5,131 bases of DNA from contig PMBV01000351.1 of NCBI GenBank assembly GCA_003153055.1, positions 1 to 5,131 on the forward strand, written 5' to 3'. The notes under the pieces are model-generated. The model was not told where the DNA came from. It searched no databases and saw nothing but the letters and a program-made list of their open reading frames with translations. This document shows positions 1 through 4,810 of this stretch, piece by piece. The position numbers and the translations under genes are program-made. This DNA comes from Myxococcales bacterium (GTDB taxonomy: Bacteria > Myxococcota > Myxococcia > Myxococcales > Myxococcaceae). Within the stretch, counting starts at the first letter, position 1; every line of letters starts with the position of its first letter.

Positions 1-566
1 ACCAGGTCCTTGAGGTGATGAACGCCCTCGGTGGTCGCCGCGTCAGCCTTCACTCGGGCGTGCGATGCAGGGGGTGGAGGCGCCTCCTCGTGCCTCGGGG
101 AAACCAGCCACGTCACCTGCGCCACGACGACGCCCAGCGTGAGAACCACCACCGCTCGGTGCCACCAGCGAGAAGCGTCCCCTCCGCCATCGGCGATGAA
201 GCGCCCGGCGGCGTGCTGCGCCTCCACCGACAACGGCTGGGCGAGGCTGCGACCGCCGGCCCGCAGCGCGCGCGGCACCACCACGCCCACGAGTAGCAGC
301 GTGAGCGAGAGGCTGACGGTCGCGGCCAAGGGCTGCAGGTGGGTGTGCACGGTGGCGAGCGTCACCACCAGCTGCACCGACGACGCCACGGCCACGGTGT
401 TGAAGAGCGGGCGCATGAGGCTCATCTGCAGCGGCACGAAGCGGTCGCGGCCCAGCCGCTTGGAAAGGAGCGGCGTCTGGATGAAGAAGAACCAGCCCAG
501 AGCGCCGACAGACAGCGCGGCAGCGATGAGGCCAATGGGTGAGAGCAGGGAGTTCAGCGAGTTCAT
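1..566 (-). CDS. Four-helix integral membrane protein, C-terminus beyond window (possibly DUF4149/TMEM205-like)
   Basis: The reading frame is open from an ATG at 566 down to the window edge, giving 188 residues with no stop, so the C-terminus lies outside. The protein starts MNSLNSLLSP. Four hydrophobic segments are visible at about residues 11-30, 55-75, 82-102 and 137-155, followed by a charged and proline-rich tail (EEAPPPP near 160-166). Between helices 1 and 2 is a polar loop, QTPLLSKRLGRDRF, then LQMSLMRPLF. This layout resembles small DUF4149/TMEM205-like four-helix membrane proteins, but that family call is from memory of the pattern and is weak. Function is unknown. No Shine-Dalgarno sequence is evident before the ATG, so a leaderless transcript is possible. 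The gene is divergent from the LysR-type regulator and is a plausible target of it (inference). Third codon positions are strongly G/C, supporting real coding. Confidence 0.75.
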   Translation of the reverse strand, partial: MNSLNSLLSPIGLIAAALSVGALGWFFFIQTPLLSKRLGRDRFVPLQMSLMRPLFNTVAVASSVQLVVTLATVHTHLQPLAATVSLSLTLLLVGVVVPRALRAGGRSLAQPLSVEAQHAAGRFIADGGGDASRWWHRAVVVLTLGVVVAQVTWLVSPRHEEAPPPPASHARVKADAATTEGVHHLKDL

Positions 567-594
567 GAGCGAAGCGTAACGGCTCGAAAATCAG

Positions 595-622
595 TTCCAA
601 GACGCGTCCAACGAGACATAAT
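595..622 (+). promoter_or_regulatory. Candidate promoter of the LysR gene in the divergent gap
   Basis: A good -10 hexamer, CATAAT (617-622, five of six matches to TATAAT), lies 18 bases before the LysR ATG. A poor -35 candidate, TTCCAA (595-600), sits 16 bases upstream. On the opposite strand the same hexamer reads TTGGAA, which with TACGCT (578-573) could serve the divergent membrane gene as an overlapping promoter with almost no leader. LysR-type regulators usually bind such gaps and repress their own gene while controlling the divergent one. I could not identify a clear T-N11-A operator, and the minus-strand promoter is weak. Confidence 0.35.
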
Positions 623-640
623 GTTCCGAAAAGTGGACCC

Positions 641-1498
641 ATGCCCGAGACCTTCGACGACCTTCGCGTGCGGGACCTGGCCTTCTTCGACCGCCTGGCG
701 GCCCTGGGCTCATTGGGGGCGACCGCGCGTGAGCTTCACCTGCCCAAGGCGACCGCCAGTCGGTGGCTGGCGAATCTCGAGGCGCGGGTCGGGCAGTCGC
801 TGGTCAAGCGCACCACGCGCAGCGTCTCGCTGACCCCTGCCGGGCTGGCCTTCGTCGAGCGGCTGCGCGACGTGCTGCGGTCGGTGCAGGCCGCGAAGGA
901 GGGGTTGGAGTCTGGCGCGAGTGGCGGCAGGGTGCGCGTCTCGGTGCCGGTGCCGATGGGGCGCTTGCTGGTGGGGCCGGTCATCGCGGCGTTTCGAGAC
1001 CGAATGCCGGGGGTGCAACTGGAGGTCAAGCTGCAGGCCGACACCGTGGACCTGGTGCGAGACCGCTTTGACCTGGTGCTGCGCGGCGGGCCGCTGCCCG
1101 ACTCGGGGTTGCTCGTTCGCCGGTTGGCGTCAGTGACGGTGTGGGCGTACGCGAGCGCACGGCATCGAGACGATCCACCCGCGGGGGTGCCTCTGCTGGT
1201 CGCGCCGGGAGACGAGGTGTTGCTGCGTCGCGTGAAGGGGCTGGGCGCGTTGCAGCCGGTGGTGCGGGTGGACGATCGCAGCGCGCTCGCGGACGCGCTC
1301 GTATGGGGCGCAGGCTTCGGGCTGTTGCCGACGTTTCTCGGTGAACCGCCCCGCGCACGGGGGGAGCTCGTGAGGCTCTTCCGCGCGCCGGTGGCGACGC
1401 TGCCCGTTCACGCGCTGTACCACCCATCACAGCGCGCCGACCTCCGTTTGCAGGCGCTGATGGAGGAGTTCTCGAGGCAGTTCGAGCGAGTCTTCTGA
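641..1498 (+). CDS. LysR-family transcriptional regulator
   Basis: The 285-residue protein has normal LysR length (about 290-310, slightly short). An N-terminal winged helix-turn-helix occupies about residues 8-67, with the typical run GSLGATARELHLPKATASRW, then LEARVGQSLVKR and SLTPAG, which is the LysR DNA-binding signature. The effector-binding domain covers about 95-280, including RVRVSVPVPMGRLLVGPV, the strand-helix pair FDLVLRGGPLPDSGL, and GAGFGLLPTFL near 224-233. It looks like the CrgA-like subgroup. These proteins act as cytoplasmic tetramers on operators in divergent promoters. The ATG at 641 is preceded only by a weak purine stretch (AAGTGGA), but the HTH begins at the expected distance from it. 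It faces away from the four-helix membrane gene, a likely target (inference). The effector cannot be told from sequence. Confidence 0.93.
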   Translation: MPETFDDLRVRDLAFFDRLAALGSLGATARELHLPKATASRWLANLEARVGQSLVKRTTRSVSLTPAGLAFVERLRDVLRSVQAAKEGLESGASGGRVRVSVPVPMGRLLVGPVIAAFRDRMPGVQLEVKLQADTVDLVRDRFDLVLRGGPLPDSGLLVRRLASVTVWAYASARHRDDPPAGVPLLVAPGDEVLLRRVKGLGALQPVVRVDDRSALADALVWGAGFGLLPTFLGEPPRARGELVRLFRAPVATLPVHALYHPSQRADLRLQALMEEFSRQFERVF

Positions 1499-1961
1499 TT
1501 CGCTACGTTCCCTTCAGAGTGGGCATGGATACGGCACTCAGCGCTTGACGCACAAGCGGCGCGTCCCCGCTCGTTGCCTCCGCCAGACGACGAGGGCGGT
1601 GGAACGGTTAGATTGTCTGGCCGTGTCCAGCGGCAGCGCTCGGGGCTGGCGGTTCGAGGACGCCCCGACCCCACCCACGCGGCGCTTGGCGAGCTGACTC
1701 AGCTCCCCTGGCTCCGGTGGCTGGGGCCCCAGTGGGGTCGCTCGCTCCCTGGGCACTCCGGCACATGGCGAGCCGGCCGCGCTTGAAGGCGCTTCGTGAT
1801 CGGCGAGGGCCGTCGCATCCTCGAGCCCACCACGGCGGCGCCCGACTGCGAGTCGTCGGAACCCTCCCCACGGGAGGCCGCGATCGCGGAGTCCCGGTGC
1901 ATCGCGCCGCCTTCGCCGACGATCCACGCGAGGCAGCAGGTGACGTCACGGAGGCGATCCG
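1499..1961. other. Gene-free stretch with short perfect dyads
   Basis: I see no supportable gene here. The open frames on both strands translate to Arg/Pro/Ala-rich sequence without recognisable domains, as expected by chance at this GC content. Non-random-looking elements are three perfect dyads: GAGCTGA-C-TCAGCTC (1691-1705), CTGGGGCCCCAG (1721-1732) and GTGACGTCAC (1940-1949). No convincing terminator with a T-tract follows the LysR gene. The right-hand part could contain badly decayed upstream sequence of the PhzF remnant, but no PhzF N-terminal motif is recognisable in any frame. Confidence 0.5.
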
Positions 1962-2003
1962 CTCTGTATAGCCCGCTCTCGGCCCAACCTGGCCATATGG
2001 GTT

Positions 2004-2017
2004 CCGGGAGGCCCCGG
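2004..2017 (+). other. Short GC hairpin upstream of the PhzF remnant
   Basis: CCGGG-AGGC-CCCGG forms a perfect five-pair stem with a four-base loop. It is not followed by a T-tract, so it is a poor intrinsic terminator. If the PhzF similarity extends upstream, it lies inside former coding sequence and may be meaningless. Confidence 0.25.
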
Positions 2018-2037
2018 CTATCTTCAAGGACGAATCG

Positions 2038-2043
2038 AGGAGG
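2038..2043 (+). promoter_or_regulatory. Strong ribosome binding site before the PhzF fragment
   Basis: A full AGGAGG sits 5 bases before the ATG at 2049, near-ideal spacing. In the ancestral PhzF frame these bases encode Glu-Glu-Val just before the conserved (D)xVSR segment, so the site may be a by-product of coding sequence. It would still allow independent translation of the 81-residue fragment. Confidence 0.5.
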
Positions 2044-2048
2044 TCGAC

Positions 2049-2294
2049 ATGGTGAGCCGCTCCTTCGCCCCTGCGAACGGCATCTCGGAGGATCCGGTGA
2101 CGGGGGGTGTGCACTGTGCGCTGACGCCGTACTGGGCGCGCCTCAGGAAGACCGAGCTCCACGCGTACCAGGCCTCCCGACGCGGGGGCGAGCTCTGGTG
2201 CGGCGTGCGAGGCCAGCGGGTCGAGCTCGAGGGGAGCTGTGTCTTCTCACTTGAAGGGCCCGCGGAGATCTCGATCTCCTCGAGCTCGAGCTAG
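2049..2294 (+). pseudogene. PhzF-family isomerase, C-terminal remnant
   Basis: The 81-residue frame matches the C-terminal part of PhzF-family (phenazine biosynthesis-like, diaminopimelate epimerase fold) proteins: VSRSFAPANGI, then EDPVTG (residues 14-19) followed by H22-C23, ALTPYWA, and QASRRGGEL with the closing beta strands to about residue 70. Intact family members are about 260-300 residues with two lobes, and the catalytic glutamate is in the N-terminal lobe, which is absent here. The frame stays open upstream to a TGA at 1941, and residues encoded from about 1962 (ARSRPNLA) resemble the segment preceding VSR in PhzF proteins, so the remnant may begin there. No N-terminal half is visible in any frame. 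Canonical TGSAH is changed to TGGVH, and the C-terminus ends in an unusual ISISSSSS. It is probably a decayed gene with no isomerase activity, although the strong ribosome binding site means the fragment could be translated. The GNAT gene follows after 3 bases. Confidence 0.75.
2264..2290. repeat. Two abutting perfect dyads at the PhzF/GNAT junction
   Basis: GGAGATC-TC-GATCTCC (2264-2279) is directly followed, sharing one base, by the palindrome CTCGAGCTCGAG (2279-2290). They encode the Ser-rich end of the PhzF remnant and finish 7 bases before the GNAT start codon. As RNA the first can fold as a six-pair stem with the tetraloop CTCG. An operator, a translation-modulating structure or simple chance are all possible. 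Confidence 0.4.
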
Positions 2295-2297
2295 GGC

Positions 2298-2852
2298 ATG
2301 TTCACCACCCGGCTCGTCGAATCGGAGGAGGACCTGCGGCAGATCCTGGCGCTGCAGGCGTCCCAGCTCGGCTCCCGTCTGGCCCCGGAGCAGGCTGTGC
2401 GCGAGGGCTTCCTCACCGTGGTGCACGACCTCGCGACCCTCGCCCGCATGCACGCGCTCGCCCCCAGCGTCATCGTGACGAGCGGCGCGACGCTCGCCGG
2501 CTACGCCCTGGTGATGCCCATCGAGGCCGCGCCGTGGGTGCCAGTGCTCGATCCGCTGTTCGAGTTGTTGGGGACCCTCGCTTTTCGCGGGGCGCCCCTC
2601 GCCGGGCTCCGCCACTACGTCATGGGGCAGATCTGCGTCGCCCCGGCGTTCCGGGGCCAGGGTGTGTTCGACGCCCTGTACGCCGGCCATCGGGCTCACC
2701 TGGCCCCTCGGTACGACGTCGTCGTCACCGAGATCGCCACCCGCAACGGCCGCTCGATGCGGGCCCACGCTCGGGTCGGCTTCCAGTTTCTTCACACGTA
2801 CCGCGACGCGACCGAGGAATGGGCGGTCGTCGGGTGGGACCTGCGGAGGTGA
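2298..2852 (+). CDS. GNAT-family N-acetyltransferase
   Basis: The 184-residue protein has GNAT size and order. An N-terminal mixed region covers about 1-65. A strand follows with TLAGYALVMPI (65-75). The acetyl-CoA motif A is IC-VAPAFRGQGVFDALY (about 112-128), whose RGQGVF (119-124) fits the Q/R-x-x-G-x-G/A pyrophosphate-binding loop. Strand VVVTEIATRNGRSMRAHARVGF (141-162) contains the usual N-x-x-S/A-x-x-x-x-x-x-x-G-F ending that leads to motif B. Such enzymes transfer an acetyl group from acetyl-CoA to an amine; the substrate here is unknown. The ATG lies 3 bases after the PhzF-remnant stop and has no clear Shine-Dalgarno sequence, so translation may be coupled to the upstream frame. The long insert at 76-105 between the strand and motif A is hydrophobic (PWVPVLDPLFELLGTL) and may form part of the acceptor site (inference). 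Confidence 0.88.
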   Translation: MFTTRLVESEEDLRQILALQASQLGSRLAPEQAVREGFLTVVHDLATLARMHALAPSVIVTSGATLAGYALVMPIEAAPWVPVLDPLFELLGTLAFRGAPLAGLRHYVMGQICVAPAFRGQGVFDALYAGHRAHLAPRYDVVVTEIATRNGRSMRAHARVGFQFLHTYRDATEEWAVVGWDLRR

Positions 2853-2879
2853 GCGCGGTGATCAACTCGGAGCACCTCC
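2845..2879 (+). terminator. Weak inverted repeat after the GNAT stop
   Basis: GGAGGTG (2845-2851, overlapping the stop codon) is complementary to CACCTCC (2873-2879), with a 21-base loop. No T-tract follows, so at best this is a weak or Rho-assisted end of the PhzF-GNAT unit. Confidence 0.2.
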
Positions 2880-2944
2880 CCTAGCCTGAAGGTGGTGACC
2901 GTTCTTACCCCTCGTCAACGTGCCCACGACGACGGAGGCCGAAG

Positions 2945-2974
2945 GTGCGTCTCACGAAGCACTTCGCTTCGCAC
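2945..2974 (+). promoter_or_regulatory. Structured leader before the DUF2141 gene
   Basis: CGAAGC-ACTTC-GCTTCG (2955-2971) is a perfect six-pair hairpin ending 4 bases before the GGAGG ribosome binding site. Competing pairings exist: GTGCG (2945-2949) with CGCAC (2970-2974), and GTGC (2945-2948) with GCAC (2959-2962). These arms are mutually exclusive in part. This may be coincidence in GC-rich DNA. Confidence 0.25.
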
Positions 2975-2975
2975 T

Positions 2976-2980
2976 GGAGG
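2976..2980 (+). promoter_or_regulatory. Ribosome binding site that fixes the DUF2141 start
   Basis: GGAGG lies 5 bases before the ATG at 2986, and the protein then begins with a signal sequence. This favours 2986 over the in-frame ATG at 2920, which would place 22 polar residues before the signal peptide. Confidence 0.7.
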
Positions 2981-2985
2981 CACCC

Positions 2986-3465
2986 ATGGTTCGATTCATC
3001 TTTGTTGGGCTCGTTGGTCTCGTCGTCGTGGGGTCCGCGTGTCGGACCGTTCCCCGGACGAGGACCGAGCTCCCTTGGCAGCTGCGGCCCGAGCAGGCAG
3101 GAGTCAGCGGCACCCTCGCGGTGCGTGTCCTCGGCATTCCGTTGGTGAAGGGCCAGCTGTTCGTCGAGCTCTACGATCGCGCGACGTACTTCAACTACGA
3201 CCAGGTGCTGAATGAGCAGATCGTACCCGTCACCGGCACCGAGATGACCGTGACGCTCGAGCACGTCCCCGCGGGCCGCTACATGGCCGTCGCCTCCCAC
3301 GACGCGAACGGCAACAATGAGCTCGACACCGGCTTGTTCGGCATTCCCCTCGAGGCCTACGGCTTCTCGCGTGACGCGCGCGGAGCGCTGGGGCCTCCCG
3401 GCTTCGAGGCAGGCGCCTTCGACTTCGGCGGCGGCGCCGAGACCGTCGACGTCACGGTTCGCTGA
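2986..3465 (+). CDS. DUF2141 domain protein, exported, probable lipoprotein
   Basis: The 159-residue protein begins with a signal sequence: MVRF, then a hydrophobic stretch to residue 16, then GSAC with Cys19. The lipobox is imperfect (Gly at -3), so lipidation is likely but not certain. The DUF2141 domain runs from about residue 41 to 159: VKGQLFVELYD (54-64), VPAGRYMAVASHDANGNNEL (94-113), FGIPLEAYGFS (118-128) and LGPPGFEAGAF (135-145). These are the family's hallmark motifs, and the short length is typical. The D-x-N-x-N-x-x-x-D run at 106-114 looks like a calcium-binding loop (inference). DUF2141 proteins are envelope proteins of unknown function, predicted beta-sandwich. The 133-base gap suggests it is separate from the GNAT gene. 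Its last 109 bases lie antisense to the end of the Crp/Fnr gene. Confidence 0.9.
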   Translation: MVRFIFVGLVGLVVVGSACRTVPRTRTELPWQLRPEQAGVSGTLAVRVLGIPLVKGQLFVELYDRATYFNYDQVLNEQIVPVTGTEMTVTLEHVPAGRYMAVASHDANGNNELDTGLFGIPLEAYGFSRDARGALGPPGFEAGAFDFGGGAETVDVTVR

Positions 3466-4133
3466 GGAGCCGACAATCGCCTGCGTATGCGACTGAGCGA
3501 CTCGGGGGTCACCCCCAGCCATCGGGCGATCAGGTACTGGGGGACCCGTTGCAGCAGGTCGGGGCGTCTGGCCCCCAGAGCTCGATAGCGGGCCGCAGGC
3601 GACTCGGCGAGCAGCGAACCCGCCCGATGCACCAGACCCACGAACTGCGCCTCGGCCAGCTTGCGACCGACCCGGTCGACGCCGGGCACCGTCTCGTAGA
3701 GGCGCTCCAGCGCGCTCCGGGAGATCGACAGGACTGCGCATGGCTCGAGGGCGACGAGCTCCACCGTCGAGGGGGCCTGGGTGAGGAAGCTGACGTAGTC
3801 GGTCGCGAAATCGCCCTCGGCGAAGAGATCGCAGCTCGCCGCCCGATCCGAGACCACCGACTGCGAGACGAGCACGCCTCGACAGACGAAGGCGATCTCG
3901 GCGCAGACGGCGCCAGCCGGCCAGAGTCGCTCGTCGGCGAGCATGGTCCGAGGCACGAAGGCGCCGAGCACCGCCTCGAGCGCTGGTGGTTCGAGCGGCG
4001 CGACACGGGTGAGGACCTGCGCCAGGAGCGATCGATCGTCCACTGACGGAGTGTGCCTGGGGCCAAGCGCCGTGGCTACCTCGAGCTCCCACACCTCGAT
4101 TCGGTCCTCAGCGAGCCGCCGCGCGGCGGCCAT
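3357..4133 (-). CDS. Crp/Fnr-family transcriptional regulator with a C-terminal tail
   Basis: From the ATG at 4133 the protein has 258 residues. A cyclic-nucleotide-binding-like beta roll spans about 36-137 (LWPAGAVCAEIAFVCRGVL, then FAEGDFATDYVSFLTQAPST, then LEPCAVLSIS). The dimer helix follows to about 170. A winged HTH lies at 184-220 with RVPQYLIARWLGVTPESLSR and IRRRL. This pattern (TDYxSFL, ARYRAL, QRVPQ) matches the Crp/Fnr subgroup that does not bind cAMP: the usual arginine-containing phosphate cassette is absent, as are Fnr cysteine clusters. The start is uncertain. A GTG at 4043 would begin VDDRSLLAQ, closer to the family's usual N-terminus, and neither has a clear ribosome binding site. 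After IRRRLS, where relatives normally stop, about 37 Pro/Ala/Ser/Lys-rich residues continue to a TAG at 3357, antisense to the DUF2141 gene. It is divergent from the small membrane ORF at 4261. Confidence 0.88.
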   Translation of the reverse strand: MAAARRLAEDRIEVWELEVATALGPRHTPSVDDRSLLAQVLTRVAPLEPPALEAVLGAFVPRTMLADERLWPAGAVCAEIAFVCRGVLVSQSVVSDRAASCDLFAEGDFATDYVSFLTQAPSTVELVALEPCAVLSISRSALERLYETVPGVDRVGRKLAEAQFVGLVHRAGSLLAESPAARYRALGARRPDLLQRVPQYLIARWLGVTPESLSRIRRRLSAPQRTVTSTVSAPPPKSKAPASKPGGPSAPRASREKP

Positions 4134-4191
4134 CGTCCGGAGCGCGGCGGTGGAGAAGGCCTTGGTGCGCTGCCGAGTCCAAGCCGTATGA

Positions 4192-4248
4192 CCGAGGCCC
4201 CTTCCTGAGTCGGGGTCACTCGGCGAGACCGCCGGTCGGCCTCGGAGG
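4192..4248 (+). promoter_or_regulatory. Inverted repeat in the divergent gap, overlapping the SD of the small membrane ORF
   Basis: CCGAGGCC (4192-4199) is perfectly complementary to GGCCTCGG (4238-4245), 38 bases apart. Inside lie GAGT-N7-ACTC (4207-4221) and GACC-GCC-GGTC (4227-4237), so the whole stretch can fold as a closed stem with two inner hairpins. The right arm shares two bases with the GGAGG Shine-Dalgarno candidate (4244-4248). The position between the Crp/Fnr gene and the + strand ORF would suit an operator or a translational switch. This is pattern-based only. Confidence 0.3.
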
Positions 4249-4260
4249 TTCCCGGCCGGT

Positions 4261-4545
4261 GTGCCCCTGCTCTGGGCCTGCGCCGGGGGCGCTGCCTTGG
4301 TCACCCTGGGCCTCAAGGGTCTCTTGCTGCTGCGCTTTGGCGCCGCGCCGGGCCAGCTCGACGAGTGGGGGGGCTCGGTGCTCCCGCTGCCGGCCTTCCC
4401 GGTGCCTTGGCAGCCGCACAAGGTGACGGGGGCGGTGCTGCTGGCGGTGTTCTGCCTGCTCTACGGCGCCCTCACCTGGCTGGCGCGCATTCCCCAGGCC
4501 CGGTCCCTGGCGGCGCGCCTGCCGGTCGTGCGCTCGCCCCGCTGA
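4261..4545 (+). CDS. Small two-helix membrane protein, unknown function
   Basis: The 94-residue frame begins at GTG 4261. Two hydrophobic helices are visible, about 5-25 (LLWACAGGAALVTLGLKG and on) and 56-75 (VTGAVLLAVFCLLYGALTW). They are separated by a loop with LDEWGG and the Pro-rich LPLPAFPVPWQPHK, and followed by a basic tail (ARIPQARSLAARLPVVRSPR), which by the positive-inside rule should be cytoplasmic. Codon third positions are almost all G/C, unlike the opposite-strand frames, which argues for true coding. GGAGG at 4244-4248 is 12 bases from the GTG, longer than usual. An in-frame TGA at 4189 rules out a much longer N-terminus. I do not recognise a family. It could be an independent small protein or the end of a decayed larger one. 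It is divergent from the Crp/Fnr gene and may be its target (inference). Confidence 0.6.
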   Translation: MPLLWACAGGAALVTLGLKGLLLLRFGAAPGQLDEWGGSVLPLPAFPVPWQPHKVTGAVLLAVFCLLYGALTWLARIPQARSLAARLPVVRSPR

Positions 4546-4584
4546 CGGCTGGGGCCGTTGACGCACCGCCATGGCCCCTGCGTC
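4543..4584 (+). terminator. Tandem hairpins after the small membrane ORF
   Basis: ACGGC-TGGG-GCCGT (4545-4558, extendable by two G-T pairs into the stop codon) is followed at once by GACGCA (4560-4565) pairing with TGCGTC (4579-4584) around a 13-base loop. There is no T-tract, so intrinsic termination is uncertain. The place is right for a transcript end. Confidence 0.3.
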
Positions 4585-4810
4585 GGACCGGGGGCTGGCG
4601 TTTGCACCGCGTCCGGGCGCAGAGGGTCGTCTCCTCCGCGTAACCGAAAATGCGCCTGTCCGTCGTGGCCGCATGCCGATGTTGTCGAGGTGGTGCCTCT
4701 CTCCCGCGGCACCCACTTCCTCCCGAATACGCGGCGCGCGGCCGCTCACGACACCTCCGCCCACCACTCAAGGCCTCTCGAACCTGCTTTGCCGGGGCGT
4801 CGCTCCAAAG
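4585..4810. other. Intergenic, nothing recognised
   Basis: Between the tandem hairpins and the stop of the RND gene I see no gene, RNA or clear terminator. The open frames on both strands here give low-complexity Arg/Pro-rich translations. Short palindromes such as CACGTG (4813-4818, at the RND stop) are expected by chance. Confidence 0.4.

Noticed and set aside
43..642. Complete 199-codon minus-strand frame overlapping the four-helix membrane gene
   Set aside because: It is Arg/Pro/Ala-rich without domains and overlaps the frame at 566-1, which encodes clear membrane helices. Its start would also run through the divergent promoter gap to the LysR ATG.
1647..1665. tRNA T-arm-like GGTTCGAGG
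   Set aside because: The loop is too long for a T-arm and no matching acceptor, D or anticodon arms are found nearby.
1538..2162. Several minus-strand frames across the gene-free stretch and the PhzF remnant
   Set aside because: None shows a recognisable domain, and one runs antisense through the PhzF motifs. Chance open frames are expected here.
2247..2795. Minus-strand frame of 182 codons opposite the GNAT gene
   Set aside because: It is His/Arg/Gly-rich without a domain, and the plus strand carries an unmistakable GNAT motif.
2920..2985. Earlier ATG for the DUF2141 protein
   Set aside because: It would put 22 polar residues before the signal sequence, while the ATG at 2986 has a well-spaced GGAGG.
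2905..4092. Long minus-strand frame of 395 codons
   Set aside because: It is antisense to the DUF2141 gene and out of frame with the Crp/Fnr gene, with Arg/Gly-rich translation typical of a shadow frame in GC-rich DNA.
4134..4421. N-terminal extension of the Crp/Fnr frame back to the ATG at 4421
   Set aside because: The extra 96 residues are low-complexity and antisense to the small membrane ORF. The family domain begins far downstream, so I used the ATG at 4133 and noted the GTG at 4043.
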